Origin: Flavobacteriaceae bacterium
GTDB taxonomy: Bacteria; Bacteroidota; Bacteroidia; Flavobacteriales; Flavobacteriaceae
Reading direction: 5' to 3'
DNA length: 39,089 nt
Assembly (NCBI GenBank): GCA_029934835.1
Contig: JAOZLL010000014.1
Location: forward strand, 1 to 39,089
Each line of letters begins with the position of its first letter. Within the stretch, counting starts at the first letter, position 1. This document shows positions 1-7,632 of the stretch, in pieces. The position numbers were made by a program, and so were the translations under genes. The notes under the pieces are model-generated. The model made no database searches, had not been told where the DNA came from, and saw only the letters and a list, made by a program, of their open reading frames with translations.

Positions 1-409
1 CACTTTGTAAATCTACTTTATTGAGAACTGGAATAATTTCTAAATCATTTTCTAAAGCTAAATAAAGATTAGATATGGTCTGTGCCTGAATACTTTGTGC
101 TGCATCAACGATTAATAAAGCACCTTCACAAGCAGCAATAGATCGTGATACTTCATACGAAAAATCAACATGACCAGGTGTATCAATTAAATTTAAGGTA
201 TACTTTTCACCTTCTTTTTCATAGTCCATTTGGATTGCGTGACTTTTAATGGTGATACCACGTTCACGCTCCAAATCCATTGTATCTAACAATTGTTCTT
301 GTTTTTCTCGCTCAGTTACCGTACCTGTATAATCTAATAGACGATCAGCCAAGGTACTTTTACCGTGATCAATATGGGCGATGATACAAAAATTTCGTAT
401 GTTTTTCAT
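1..409 (-). CDS. lepA: Elongation factor 4 (LepA), 5' part only
   Basis: Only the first 136 codons are inside the window; the gene runs off the left edge. LepA is a translational GTPase that acts on the ribosome. The translation starts [20 protein letters not shown], which holds the G1 P-loop (AHIDHGKST). It is followed by the switch I block with RERGITIK, the G3 motif DTPGHVDF and the start of G4 (VLNKVD). The spacing and the [25 protein letters not shown]-type N-terminus fit LepA rather than EF-Tu, EF-G or TypA. The ATG lies at 407-409. No standard TAnnTTTG box precedes it; the closest is TATCTTG on the minus strand near 430-436, one T short. Upstream is a repeat-filled gap shared with the divergent GSCFA gene. 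Confidence 0.95.
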   Translation of the reverse strand, partial: MKNIRNFCIIAHIDHGKSTLADRLLDYTGTVTEREKQEQLLDTMDLERERGITIKSHAIQMDYEKEGEKYTLNLIDTPGHVDFSYEVSRSIAACEGALLIVDAAQSIQAQTISNLYLALENDLEIIPVLNKVDLQS

Positions 410-457
410 GAATAATTATAAGGGCTGCAAGATAGGGAAATTTGGATTAGTTTTACC

Positions 458-479
458 GCTAAGACGCTAAGTCGCAAAG
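458..479. repeat. Interspersed GCTAAGACGC / CGCAAAG repeat
   Basis: A short GC-richer stretch reads GCTAAGACGCTAAG then TCGCAAAG. The same words (CGCAAAG, GACGCnAAG) recur at 13405-13430 inside a coding gene. Repeats of this type are familiar in Bacteroidota intergenic DNA; the function is unknown. Confidence 0.6.
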
Positions 480-503
480 ATTTTATCTGTTTGAGAACCT
501 TAT

Positions 504-701
504 AACCTGAGTTCGGCGTAAGCTTTAATTCACAGAAGCAAAAGAAAAAGTAAGATTTGAAGTGAAAAATTAAAGGGAATATCTGGATATTTTGATGGTT
601 TTTCACAAAAAAGATTGCCTTTTCTTTTGTTTCCCTTTGGGCTTGATGAATTTGACAAAATTCATCTAAGCTGTGAAAAAATCTTACGCCGAACTCAGGT
701 T
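504..701. repeat. 198-bp inverted-repeat (MITE-like) intergenic element
   Basis: Perfect 19-bp terminal arms: 504-522 reads AACCTGAGTTCGGCGTAAG and 683-701 is its exact reverse complement. The pairing continues imperfectly inward (TTCACAG at 530-536 against CTGTGAA at 671-677). Inside lies a second perfect hairpin, GATGAATTT at 645-653 with AAATTCATC at 658-666. With the repeat at 458-479 it fills most of the 340-bp gap between lepA and the GSCFA gene. There is no transposase and no credible coding frame, so it is read as a non-autonomous or palindromic genome repeat. No flanking target duplication was recognised. Confidence 0.7.
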
Positions 702-724
702 TATATACTATAAAACGATTTGTG

Positions 725-732
725 TAGCTTTG
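725..732 (+). promoter_or_regulatory. Probable -7 box (TAGCTTTG) for the GSCFA gene
   Basis: It matches the Bacteroidota -7 consensus TAnnTTTG and lies 17 bases before the ATG at 750. It sits just outside the inverted-repeat element. No clear -33 TTTG at the usual distance was seen. Confidence 0.5.
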
Positions 733-749
733 TAATAAATTAATAAATA

Positions 750-1700
750 ATGAATTTTAGGACTCCAATAAATACAAATGATATTCAAAAATTAATTAAA
801 AAGATTAATTATCAGTCAAAAATAGGATTGATAGGCTCTTGTTTTGTGGAGAATATTGGAGCCAAATTATCCTATTACAAATTTGATCATTTTGTCAATC
901 CGTATGGGATTCTTTTTAATCCTATTGCCATTGAAAAATCTGTAGCAGATATCGTTCAAAAAAGAGTCTATACAAAATCTGATTTAGTATTTGAAAATGA
1001 GCGTTGGCACAGTTTGCATCACCATTCTGATTTTTCAAATTCTGATATAAAACAGATACTTACTGCTATAAACGATACTATCAAAAAATCATATCAAGCT
1101 TTAAAAGGAATGAGTCATGTAATTCTCACTTTTGGTACTGCATGGGTATATCATCATATTGAAACCAATCAATTAGTAGCGAATTGCCATAAAATTCCTC
1201 AAAAAAACTTTATAAAACGAATCCTATCTGTTACAGAAATTATTAAAAGTCTACAGAATAGTATTCAATTAATTCAAGAACTAAATCCTGAGGTACAAAT
1301 TATTTTAAGCTTAAGCCCTGTACGTCATTTAAAAGATGGTATGGTAGCCAATAACCAAAGCAAAGCACATTTGTTAACGGCTATACACCAAGTAATTACT
1401 GAGTTTCAAGCTTTCTATTTTCCTTCTTATGAAATAGTTATGGATGATTTAAGAGACTACCGTTTTTATGCATCCGATATGCTTCATCCTAACCAAACAG
1501 CAATAGAATATATCTGGGATATATTTAAAAATAACTGGATTTCTGATGAATCATATCCCATACTAGATCAAGTAGATCAAATACAAAAAGGCTTACAACA
1601 CAGATCTTTTGATCCTAAATCTGAACAACATATACTCTTTCTTGAAAAAATAAAACAACAACAAGAATCATTGCTAAAATCTCATGCTATTCAATTTTGA
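750..1700 (+). CDS. GSCFA domain protein (SGNH-hydrolase-like)
   Basis: A 316-aa protein of the GSCFA family, found mainly in Bacteroidota; its substrate is not known. The block I motif is IGSCFVEN with the candidate nucleophile Ser30. The mid-protein block FGTAWVY follows, then LSLSPVRH, and near the C-terminus SDMLHPN gives Asp243 and His246 in the usual block V spacing. This arrangement supports an SGNH/GDSL-type esterase fold. There is no signal peptide, so a cytoplasmic location is likely. The ATG at 750 is chosen because the conserved GSCF block then falls about 30 residues in. The M48 protease gene follows after about 115 bases on the same strand. The catalytic role of the residues is inferred from the motif pattern. 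Confidence 0.88.
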   Translation: MNFRTPINTNDIQKLIKKINYQSKIGLIGSCFVENIGAKLSYYKFDHFVNPYGILFNPIAIEKSVADIVQKRVYTKSDLVFENERWHSLHHHSDFSNSDIKQILTAINDTIKKSYQALKGMSHVILTFGTAWVYHHIETNQLVANCHKIPQKNFIKRILSVTEIIKSLQNSIQLIQELNPEVQIILSLSPVRHLKDGMVANNQSKAHLLTAIHQVITEFQAFYFPSYEIVMDDLRDYRFYASDMLHPNQTAIEYIWDIFKNNWISDESYPILDQVDQIQKGLQHRSFDPKSEQHILFLEKIKQQQESLLKSHAIQF

Positions 1701-1816
1701 CAACATAGTTTGCCTATAGTTTTACTTTGGTTTACAAAAATAATGCATCTAACATTTGGTGTATGACAAATTTAAAAAATTGTATATTTACCCAATCCAA
1801 ATTAAAATATTTAAGC

Positions 1817-2611
1817 ATGGCATACCGTACCCAACGTAAAAAAGGAGGATTTCCAATTAAATTAGTTTTAGCAGCTGGTATTATCTTATTCTCTCTGTTT
1901 AAATACTGGTCAAATACAGAAACAAATGAATGGACTGGAAGAAAACAACATATAACTCTTGAACCCAAACAAGAAATTGCTCTAGGACTTCAAAGTCTCC
2001 AACAGATGGCACACCAATATGGTGGTTTATTACCCGATCAAAAATTACAAAATTTAGTGGATCAAGTTGGACAAAAATTAGTAAATAGTAGTATTGCTCG
2101 ACAAACACCTTATCAGTATGATTTTCATTTATTAAGAGATCCTGAAACAATCAACGCTTTTGCGCTACCAGGTGGACAAGTTTTCATCACCTATGGATTA
2201 TTTAAAAGGTTAAAAAATGTAGACCAATTAGCTGGTGTTCTTGGTCATGAAATTGGTCATGTCGTTGGACGTCATTCAGCAGAACGTATTGCAAAACAAA
2301 GTTTGACTGAAGGTATCGTCAATGGTGTTTTAATAGGATCAGATGGTGGTGCAGGTGCGGCGCAAACAGCTGCTATGATTGGCAATATGATTAATATGAA
2401 ATATGGTCGTGATGATGAATTAGAAAGTGATGATTTAGGGGTGCGATTTATGATTGATGCAGGCTATAATCCAGAGCAAATGCTCGGTGTCATGAAAATA
2501 TTAAAACAAGCTGCAGGTGGTCAACGTGTCCCAGAATTTCAAAGTACACATCCTGATCCTGAAAATAGGATGGAGAAAATTGAAGAAGCTATCCGAAAAT
2601 ATCGTAAATAA
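1817..2611 (+). CDS. M48 family metallopeptidase (Ste24/BepA/LoiP-like)
   Basis: A zinc protease of 264 aa when read from the ATG at 1817 (MAYRTQRKKGGFP). The frame is open further upstream, but that N-terminus looks like translated non-coding DNA. A basic N-terminus is followed by one hydrophobic segment (about residues 14-30), a signal anchor or uncleaved signal. The catalytic motif HEIGH is at 144-148 and the third zinc-ligand region ELESDDLG has Glu203. FALPGGQVFI upstream of the zinc site is typical of periplasmic M48 proteases. The C-terminal THPDPENRM motif is typical of the same group. A role in envelope protein quality control is inferred from the family. psuG begins 14 bases downstream, so the two are probably co-transcribed. 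Confidence 0.93.
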   Translation: MAYRTQRKKGGFPIKLVLAAGIILFSLFKYWSNTETNEWTGRKQHITLEPKQEIALGLQSLQQMAHQYGGLLPDQKLQNLVDQVGQKLVNSSIARQTPYQYDFHLLRDPETINAFALPGGQVFITYGLFKRLKNVDQLAGVLGHEIGHVVGRHSAERIAKQSLTEGIVNGVLIGSDGGAGAAQTAAMIGNMINMKYGRDDELESDDLGVRFMIDAGYNPEQMLGVMKILKQAAGGQRVPEFQSTHPDPENRMEKIEEAIRKYRK

Positions 2612-2625
2612 GTATAAAAAAAACT

Positions 2626-3546
2626 ATGAAGCAATTCTTAAGCATCCACCCTATAGTACAAAAAGCATTAGATAATAATCAAGCAGTAGTCGCTTTAGAA
2701 TCAACTATTATTTCACATGGGATGCCTTATCCTAAAAATTTAGAAACGGCTTTGATGTTGGAAGATGAAGTACGAAAAAACGGAGCGATACCAGCAACCA
2801 TTGCTTTAATAAATGGTAAAATTAAAGTTGGTTTAACAAAAGAGGAACTTACTTATTTAGCTAAAGAAGGGACTAAAGTTATCAAAACCAGTCGTAGAGA
2901 TATACCTTATGTATTAGCTAAAAAATTAACAGGAGCAACAACAGTTGCTACCACGATGATTGCTGCCGAAAAAGCAGGAATAGCCATTTTTGCCACAGGA
3001 GGAATTGGTGGTGTTCACAGAGGTGCTTCAAAAACTTTTGATATCTCAGCTGATTTACAAGAATTAGCCCATACTAATGTTGCGGTAGTTTGCGCAGGTA
3101 TAAAAGCTATTTTAGATTTAGAACTAACCCTTGAGTATCTCGAAACACTCGGTGTACCGGTTTTAGGTTACAAAACTGATGAATTACCGGCATTTTATAC
3201 CCGAAAAAGTGGATTTAAGGTAGATTATAATATGCAAAACCCTCAAGAAATTGCAGATTTACTTAAAGCAAAATGGAATTTAGGTTTAAAAGGTGGTGTT
3301 GTACTAGCCAATCCTATTCCAGAAGCTAGCTCAATGGATTTTGACGAAATGACAATGGCAATTGATCAAGCAATTATTGAACAAAACAAATTGGGTATAA
3401 AAGGGAAAGAAAGTACGCCCTTTTTATTAGCCAAAGTTAAAGAACTCACCCAAGGAAAAAGCCTAGAATCTAATATTGAATTGGTAAGGAATAATGTGAT
3501 TTTGGCTTCGAAGTTGGCGGTGGCGTATGTGAAGACAACACTATAG
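2626..3546 (+). CDS. psuG: Pseudouridine-5'-phosphate glycosidase
   Basis: A 306-aa protein, full length for PsuG, which cleaves pseudouridine 5'-phosphate reversibly to uracil and ribose 5-phosphate. Family blocks are visible in order: ALESTIISHGMPYP (Glu25), IKTSRRD (Lys87), ATGGIGGVHRG, SADLQEL (Asp143), VCAGIKAILD (Lys160, the position of the Schiff-base lysine), and LVRNNVILASKLA near the C-terminus. No psuK kinase gene is visible beside it, so its substrate supply is not explained locally. The stop codon overlaps by six bases the end of the convergent LRR pseudogene. The last bases of psuG (GACAACACTATA) reappear at the internal junction of the tandem duplication downstream. Confidence 0.95.
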   Translation: MKQFLSIHPIVQKALDNNQAVVALESTIISHGMPYPKNLETALMLEDEVRKNGAIPATIALINGKIKVGLTKEELTYLAKEGTKVIKTSRRDIPYVLAKKLTGATTVATTMIAAEKAGIAIFATGGIGGVHRGASKTFDISADLQELAHTNVAVVCAGIKAILDLELTLEYLETLGVPVLGYKTDELPAFYTRKSGFKVDYNMQNPQEIADLLKAKWNLGLKGGVVLANPIPEASSMDFDEMTMAIDQAIIEQNKLGIKGKESTPFLLAKVKELTQGKSLESNIELVRNNVILASKLAVAYVKTTL

Positions 3547-4623
3547 CTTCCCAGCTTTGAATATTTTTTTAGATAATACTTTATTATTTTTGAGTTTAAT
3601 TTTTAGAATATAAAAACCATTCTTAAAACTACTTGTATCAATAAAACTATCTCTTGTTTTTAGTATTTCTTTACCTAATATATCAAAAACTGAAATATCA
3701 AATTCTTCATCATTACTGTAATCAATAGATAAAGAATTTATAAAAGGGTTTGGATAAACACTCAGTTTATTTGTATAACTATTTTCGTTAATATTTAATG
3801 CTTCACATTCGGTTACAGTTTCTACAAACGTGCTATTATCATCAACATTTAACCAGTTTTCAGTACTAAAAACTGCATCATTTACAAATATACAAGTAAG
3901 GTTTGGTGTGTCAGTTGAGATAAATTCAGTAATATTTATATTGTTCCCATTTCTAACATCAATTGTTTCTAGTTGACTATTCATACTACAGCCTATTTTT
4001 TCAATATTTGTGTTCTGTGATAAGTCAATGGTGTTAAACTGGTTCATAATACAATAAAAAGTATTTAAATTTACTAAATTACTTACATCAATAGATGTAA
4101 GATTATTATTACCTATCTGAATAAAGTCTAACATAGTATTATCCCCTGAAATAAATGTATCTATTTCGTTAATAGGACATGATAAATGGTTTAGTGATAG
4201 ATTGTTACTAATGTCCAAGCTTTCTAACATATTGCTTGAACAATATAAAACTTCTAATGCTAAGTTGTTACTAACATCTTATGTTGTAAGATTATTATCG
4301 CTACAACGCAATTCTTTTAATTTTAAATTTTGGCTCACATCAAGTTCTGATAAATTCATAAAGGTAACATTTAAAATCTCTAAATATTCAAAATCTTGAA
4401 TACCCGTTAAATCAGTTACTTGACAACCATCAGGAAGTACTTCTAGGGTTGTTATTGTGTTAATATCTGATGTAAGAACTTGTCCATCATGAGTTCCTTC
4501 ACTATCTATACCTTCTCCAATAAGAAACACCTCAAAACAAGGATCTGGTATTGTAGTATATTGGGCTTTTACAAGCCCAATATTTGCAATAATTAATAAT
4601 AAAAATAATTTTTTATTTATCAT
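3541..4623 (-). pseudogene. LRR protein with T9SS sorting domain, broken by one stop
   Basis: Copy A of a duplicated surface-protein gene. The same frame runs from MINKKLFLLLIIANIGLVKAQ (ATG at 4621-4623) to the stop at 3541. It is interrupted by one in-frame TAA at 4279-4281, inside the LRR motif NNLTT*DVSNN. Copy B has Leu (TTA) at the matching place, so a single T-to-A change explains it. Parts in order: signal peptide, YTTIPDPCFEVFLIGEG block, bacterial LRRs (LDVSQNLKLKELRCS), then a T9SS type A sorting domain (VYPNPFINSLSIDY to KKIFKAGKL). Unless the stop is read through or the base is an error, the truncated product would lack half of the LRRs and the sorting domain and could not be secreted by T9SS. 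Confidence 0.88.
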
Positions 4624-4654
4624 ATTTAAAATGCTTTCTGTTTTTGAGACAACA

Positions 4655-5737
4655 CTATAACTCACCAACTTTAAATATTTTTTTAGATATTACTTTATTA
4701 TTTTTGAGTTTAATTTTAAGAATATAAAAGCCATTCTTAAAACCGCTTGTATCAATAAAACTATCTCTTGTTTTTAGTATTTCTTTGCCTAATATATCAA
4801 AAACTGAAATTTCAAATCCTTCATCATTACTATAATCAATAGATAAAGAATTTGTAAAAGGATTTGGATAGACATTTAGTTTGTTAGTATAACTATTCTC
4901 GTTAATACCTAAGGCTTCACATTCTGTCTGAGTTTCTACAAATGTGCTATTATCATCAATATTTAACCAGTTTTCAGTACTAAAATCTGCATCATCTACA
5001 AATATACAAGTAAGGTTTGGTGTTGCTAAAGTACTATAATAAGTAATATTACCATTATTACCATTTCTTAAGTCTAATGTTTCAAGACTATCATTATTAC
5101 CACATCCCAATAGTTCAATATTGACATTTTGTATTAAGTCTATATTTGTTATAGAATTATGTCCGCAGCCAAAAGAAGTCAAATTAGTCAAGTTGCTTAC
5201 ATCTATAGTTGTTAAGTTGTTAAAACTGATTTCAAAATATTCTAAATTATTATTAGAACTTGAATTAAAAATGGTAATTTGATTTGATGGACAAGCTAAA
5301 TATTCTAATAACAAATTATTACTTATATTTAAGGAAGTTAATAAGTTATCAGCGCAATGTAATTTTTTTAGTTTTAAGTTTTGTGATATATCTAATTCTG
5401 TAAGAACATTAAAGCTACAACGCAATTCTTTTAATTCTAAATTTTGGCTCACGTCAAGTTCTGATAAATTCATAAAAGTAACATTTAAAATCTGTAAATA
5501 TTCAAAATCTTGAATACCCGTTAAATCAGTTACTTGACAACCATCAGGAAGTACTTCTAGGGTTGTTATTGTGTTAATATCTGATGTAAGAACTTGTCCA
5601 TCATGAGTTCCTTCACTATCTATACCTTCTCCTATAAGAAAAACTTCAAAACAAGGATCTGGTATTGCAGTATATTGGGCTTTTACAAGCCCAATATTTG
5701 TAATAATTATTAATATTAGTAAATTTTTATTTATCAT
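4655..5737 (-). CDS. Secreted LRR protein with T9SS sorting domain
   Basis: Copy B of the duplication, intact, 360 aa. The signal peptide MINKNLLILIIITNIGLVKAQ is followed by a short Cys-containing block (IPDPCFEVFLIGEGIDSEG). Then come LTGIQDFEYL and about eight short LRRs of the pattern L-x-x-L-x-x-L-D-[IV]-S-x-N-x-x-L. The C-terminus is a type A sorting domain: NVYPNPFTNSLSIDY, FDILGKEIL, GFYILKIKLKNNKVISKKIF. The product should cross the outer membrane by T9SS and be anchored or released, with the LRRs as a binding surface; the ligand is unknown. The N- and C-terminal DNA is nearly identical to copy A, whereas the central LRRs differ strongly. Confidence 0.9.
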   Translation of the reverse strand: MINKNLLILIIITNIGLVKAQYTAIPDPCFEVFLIGEGIDSEGTHDGQVLTSDINTITTLEVLPDGCQVTDLTGIQDFEYLQILNVTFMNLSELDVSQNLELKELRCSFNVLTELDISQNLKLKKLHCADNLLTSLNISNNLLLEYLACPSNQITIFNSSSNNNLEYFEISFNNLTTIDVSNLTNLTSFGCGHNSITNIDLIQNVNIELLGCGNNDSLETLDLRNGNNGNITYYSTLATPNLTCIFVDDADFSTENWLNIDDNSTFVETQTECEALGINENSYTNKLNVYPNPFTNSLSIDYSNDEGFEISVFDILGKEILKTRDSFIDTSGFKNGFYILKIKLKNNKVISKKIFKVGEL

Positions 5738-5781
5738 AATTAAAATACTTTCTGTTTTTATGTACCATCATCATCGTTCTT

Positions 5782-7272
5782 TTAATTATCTGTTTTGTAA
5801 ATTGTTTCTTCAACTTTATTGCCTTTTATACTCGTTTTTTCAATATGGTGATACTTATTATTTTCTAATTGTTGTATAAGGTTTGGATCACTTGCTTGAA
5901 TACTATCTAAAGTCTGTTCGGTATAATTTGGATTATTGTAATTAGTAAAAGTAAGTACTTTTCCACTACCTATAGCTTCTTCTACACAAATTTGTCCCCT
6001 TGCGCATACGCCACTAGTAAATACTATTGAGGAGTCATCTAATTGATAAATTTTAGTACCTATTTGATAGGTGTTGTTGAATATAGGAACGTCATATCCT
6101 GCTGTAAAGCTATCAAAAGGATCACTATTAGCATCAAGATAGAAATCATAATCAAAACCAGGTTGAAAATAATCTAAGTTAACAATGTTTCTACAAACTA
6201 ATAAAAACCCATTACCTAGGTCTTCTATACTAATTACGATATCACCAGCACCTAAATAATTTTTATAAGGTTCATATAATGCCGATACTACTGTCATCCT
6301 AGGTGTAAATTCCGTATTGGTTGGGTCAAGTATTGTTTCTCTCATTCTTACTCCTTGACCATTTGTAAAATGTATTTTACCCATATATCCATAAGCCATG
6401 AAATTTTGGATATCAACATCAATATAAGGCTCATCAGTTCCTGAATTATCAATAATATCAGGGTGAGAAATATAAGTTATTTCACCCGTTGTTAAATTTT
6501 TACAAAAATTATAGGTAGCATGATAAAATTGAGCTGGTGTGTCAATGACCATATCGCCTGTTACAGCAGCATTAAAATAAGAACTGTTTGCATCTCTAGT
6601 TACATTTTCTGAAGCGCTAGTATATGTTCCTGGTGTTATTAAATATTCGTTACTATAAGTAACATCAAGTATAGGAGGGCAAACATCATTAAAAATGGTT
6701 TCACTTGAAGCTGATGTTCCACGAAAAGGGTGCATTAAACCTGCTAAGTGACCAAATTCATGTGTTATGGTGGTATTACCAATTAATATGTTAGCAAAAT
6801 TCCATGCGGGCATTTTTACATATTGTTCTTGGAAGAGTGCTCCACCTGCGGCTACATATGTAGGTATAATCATTACATTTATAGAATCAGCATAATCTGT
6901 TTCAAGATTTAAAAGATCAAAGTATTGAGAATGATCTGTATCATAATATAGAACATCGTCGTCAATAGTTCTGTATCCTCGATATTTGTAAAAAATATTA
7001 TATTGATTAAAATTGATATTAAGTTGTGCGATACTAGCAAGTATATGATCTTCAGTTATACCATCAGGATTTATGCCATCACTAGGGTTTATTAGGTGGT
7101 AATATACATTAAAAACTATAGGATCATCAGTTGAGAAATCACTCCTTAAGGTTGTAGAATACTTTGAAGCATCTAACATATTTGGAGTTGGGATAAAATC
7201 ACATGAACCTGTTATTTGTGAATAAGCAAGAAAAGGTAATAGTAATAGAATAATAATAAGTTTTTTCATCAT
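5782..7272 (-). CDS. Secreted M43-type (pappalysin/cytophagalysin) zinc metalloprotease
   Basis: 496 aa from the ATG at 7270-7272 (MMKKLIIILLLLPFLAYSQ, a clear signal peptide). The longer frame, opening with a TTG at 7314, would bury this signal. The metzincin motif HEFGHLAGLMH is at residues 171-181. A later NFMAYGY Met-turn is followed by FTNGQGVRMRETI, the usual M43 arrangement. The N-terminal half has the M43 precursor-type block (FNVYYHLINPSDG). Unlike its neighbours, the C-terminus has no YPNP-type T9SS sorting domain (it ends in charged IEKTSIKGNKVEET), so it may stay periplasmic or use another route. It lies 45 bases upstream of the intact LRR copy and may form one secreted-protein operon with it. 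The substrate is unknown. Confidence 0.87.
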   Translation of the reverse strand: MMKKLIIILLLLPFLAYSQITGSCDFIPTPNMLDASKYSTTLRSDFSTDDPIVFNVYYHLINPSDGINPDGITEDHILASIAQLNINFNQYNIFYKYRGYRTIDDDVLYYDTDHSQYFDLLNLETDYADSINVMIIPTYVAAGGALFQEQYVKMPAWNFANILIGNTTITHEFGHLAGLMHPFRGTSASSETIFNDVCPPILDVTYSNEYLITPGTYTSASENVTRDANSSYFNAAVTGDMVIDTPAQFYHATYNFCKNLTTGEITYISHPDIIDNSGTDEPYIDVDIQNFMAYGYMGKIHFTNGQGVRMRETILDPTNTEFTPRMTVVSALYEPYKNYLGAGDIVISIEDLGNGFLLVCRNIVNLDYFQPGFDYDFYLDANSDPFDSFTAGYDVPIFNNTYQIGTKIYQLDDSSIVFTSGVCARGQICVEEAIGSGKVLTFTNYNNPNYTEQTLDSIQASDPNLIQQLENNKYHHIEKTSIKGNKVEETIYKTDN

Positions 7273-7306
7273 AAAAAAATAAAAATGGTATACACTAATA
7301 CCTTTC

Positions 7307-7371
7307 GTTAACAATTTTTAGTATGCTACAAAATTGTGGATTAATCAATCCGCTACAAGGCATTGTTAGGC
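7307..7371 (-). other. attC-like hairpin (integron-type site), tentative
   Basis: Read on the minus strand it opens GCCTAACAATGCC, an RYYYAAC-type R'' box, and closes AATTGTTAAC, only a partial GTTRRRY box. The ends pair (TAACAAT at 7309-7315, ATTGTTA at 7362-7368) and the centre forms a GGATT-AATC-AATCC hairpin. It lies 35 bases before the M43 protease start, where an attC would lie ahead of a cassette gene. No integrase and no second attC downstream of the protease are visible, so this may be only a structured repeat. Confidence 0.3.
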
Positions 7372-7379
7372 TAAAAGTG

Positions 7380-7387
7380 TATCTTTG
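7380..7387 (+). promoter_or_regulatory. Probable -7 box (TATCTTTG) for an untranslated transcript
   Basis: It matches TAnnTTTG exactly. There is no start codon with an open frame nearby; the next gene starts 322 bases downstream at 7709. The structured sequence at 7388-7507 follows at once. A TTG at 7363-7365 is the nearest -33 candidate, but the spacing is short. Confidence 0.45.
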
Positions 7388-7507
7388 CACTTCCTCTGTG
7401 TGGGTTTGGCTAGTTCATAGGCAAATTGGGTTTTAGGTTAATATTATTAGCGTACTATTTTTCTATCCCTTACACAGGGGGTTTTTCATGCCAGAGGCAG
7501 ACAAGTG
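7388..7507 (+). ncRNA. Candidate small RNA or attenuator with competing hairpins
   Basis: Visible pairings: CACTT (7388-7392) with AAGTG (7503-7507); CCTCTG (7393-7398) with CAGAGG (7492-7497); TGTGGG (7399-7404) with CCC and CACA at 7467-7476. An alternative hairpin CCCTT-acac-AGGGG at 7467-7480 is followed by GTTTTT and resembles an intrinsic terminator. The TGTGGG pairing uses the same bases and excludes it. The long-hairpin outline is loosely like 6S RNA, but no known family was recognised. The rest of the 436-bp gap (7508-7708) is AT-rich with a 14-T run, and no further gene is seen in it. Confidence 0.4.
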
Positions 7508-7632
7508 TTTTATATTAATTGTGATTTTTTGTAGCAATTCAATTTTAAGGGTGTTTTTTTAGGGAGTTAAACGTTTTGTAAATGTAAATAATAAAATTGT
7601 AAATACACTTATTTTTGATTGAAAAGTAAAAG

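Larger units (their letters stand above)
3534..5761. repeat. Tandem duplication, two 1114-bp units
   Basis: Unit A is about 3534-4647 and unit B about 4648-5761. Each holds one 1083-bp LRR gene plus a short upstream leader (TTAAAAT, then CTTTCTGTTTTT). The offset is 1114 bases at the stop codons (3541 and 4655) and at the start codons (4623 and 5737), with no net indel. The word GACAACACTATA occurs at both left edges; at unit A it is the end of psuG. The duplication therefore seems to have carried the last bases of psuG with it. Confidence 0.88.

Noticed and set aside
406-606. Minus-strand 66-codon open frame next to lepA
   Set aside because: It lies within the inverted-repeat element, overlaps the lepA start, and has a Phe/Ser-rich composition typical of translated AT-rich DNA.
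3541-4623. Two separate small genes in copy A of the duplication
   Set aside because: They share one frame, are split by one TAA, and align end to end with the intact copy B, so they are one broken gene.
5738-5781. A second attC downstream of the M43 protease that would complete a cassette
   Set aside because: I looked for a GTTRRRY/RYYYAAC pair with folding between and saw none; this weakens the integron reading.
7273-7314. Longer N-terminus for the M43 protease from a TTG at 7314
   Set aside because: It would place 14 extra residues before a perfect signal peptide and would overlap the attC-like hairpin; the ATG at 7272 is better.
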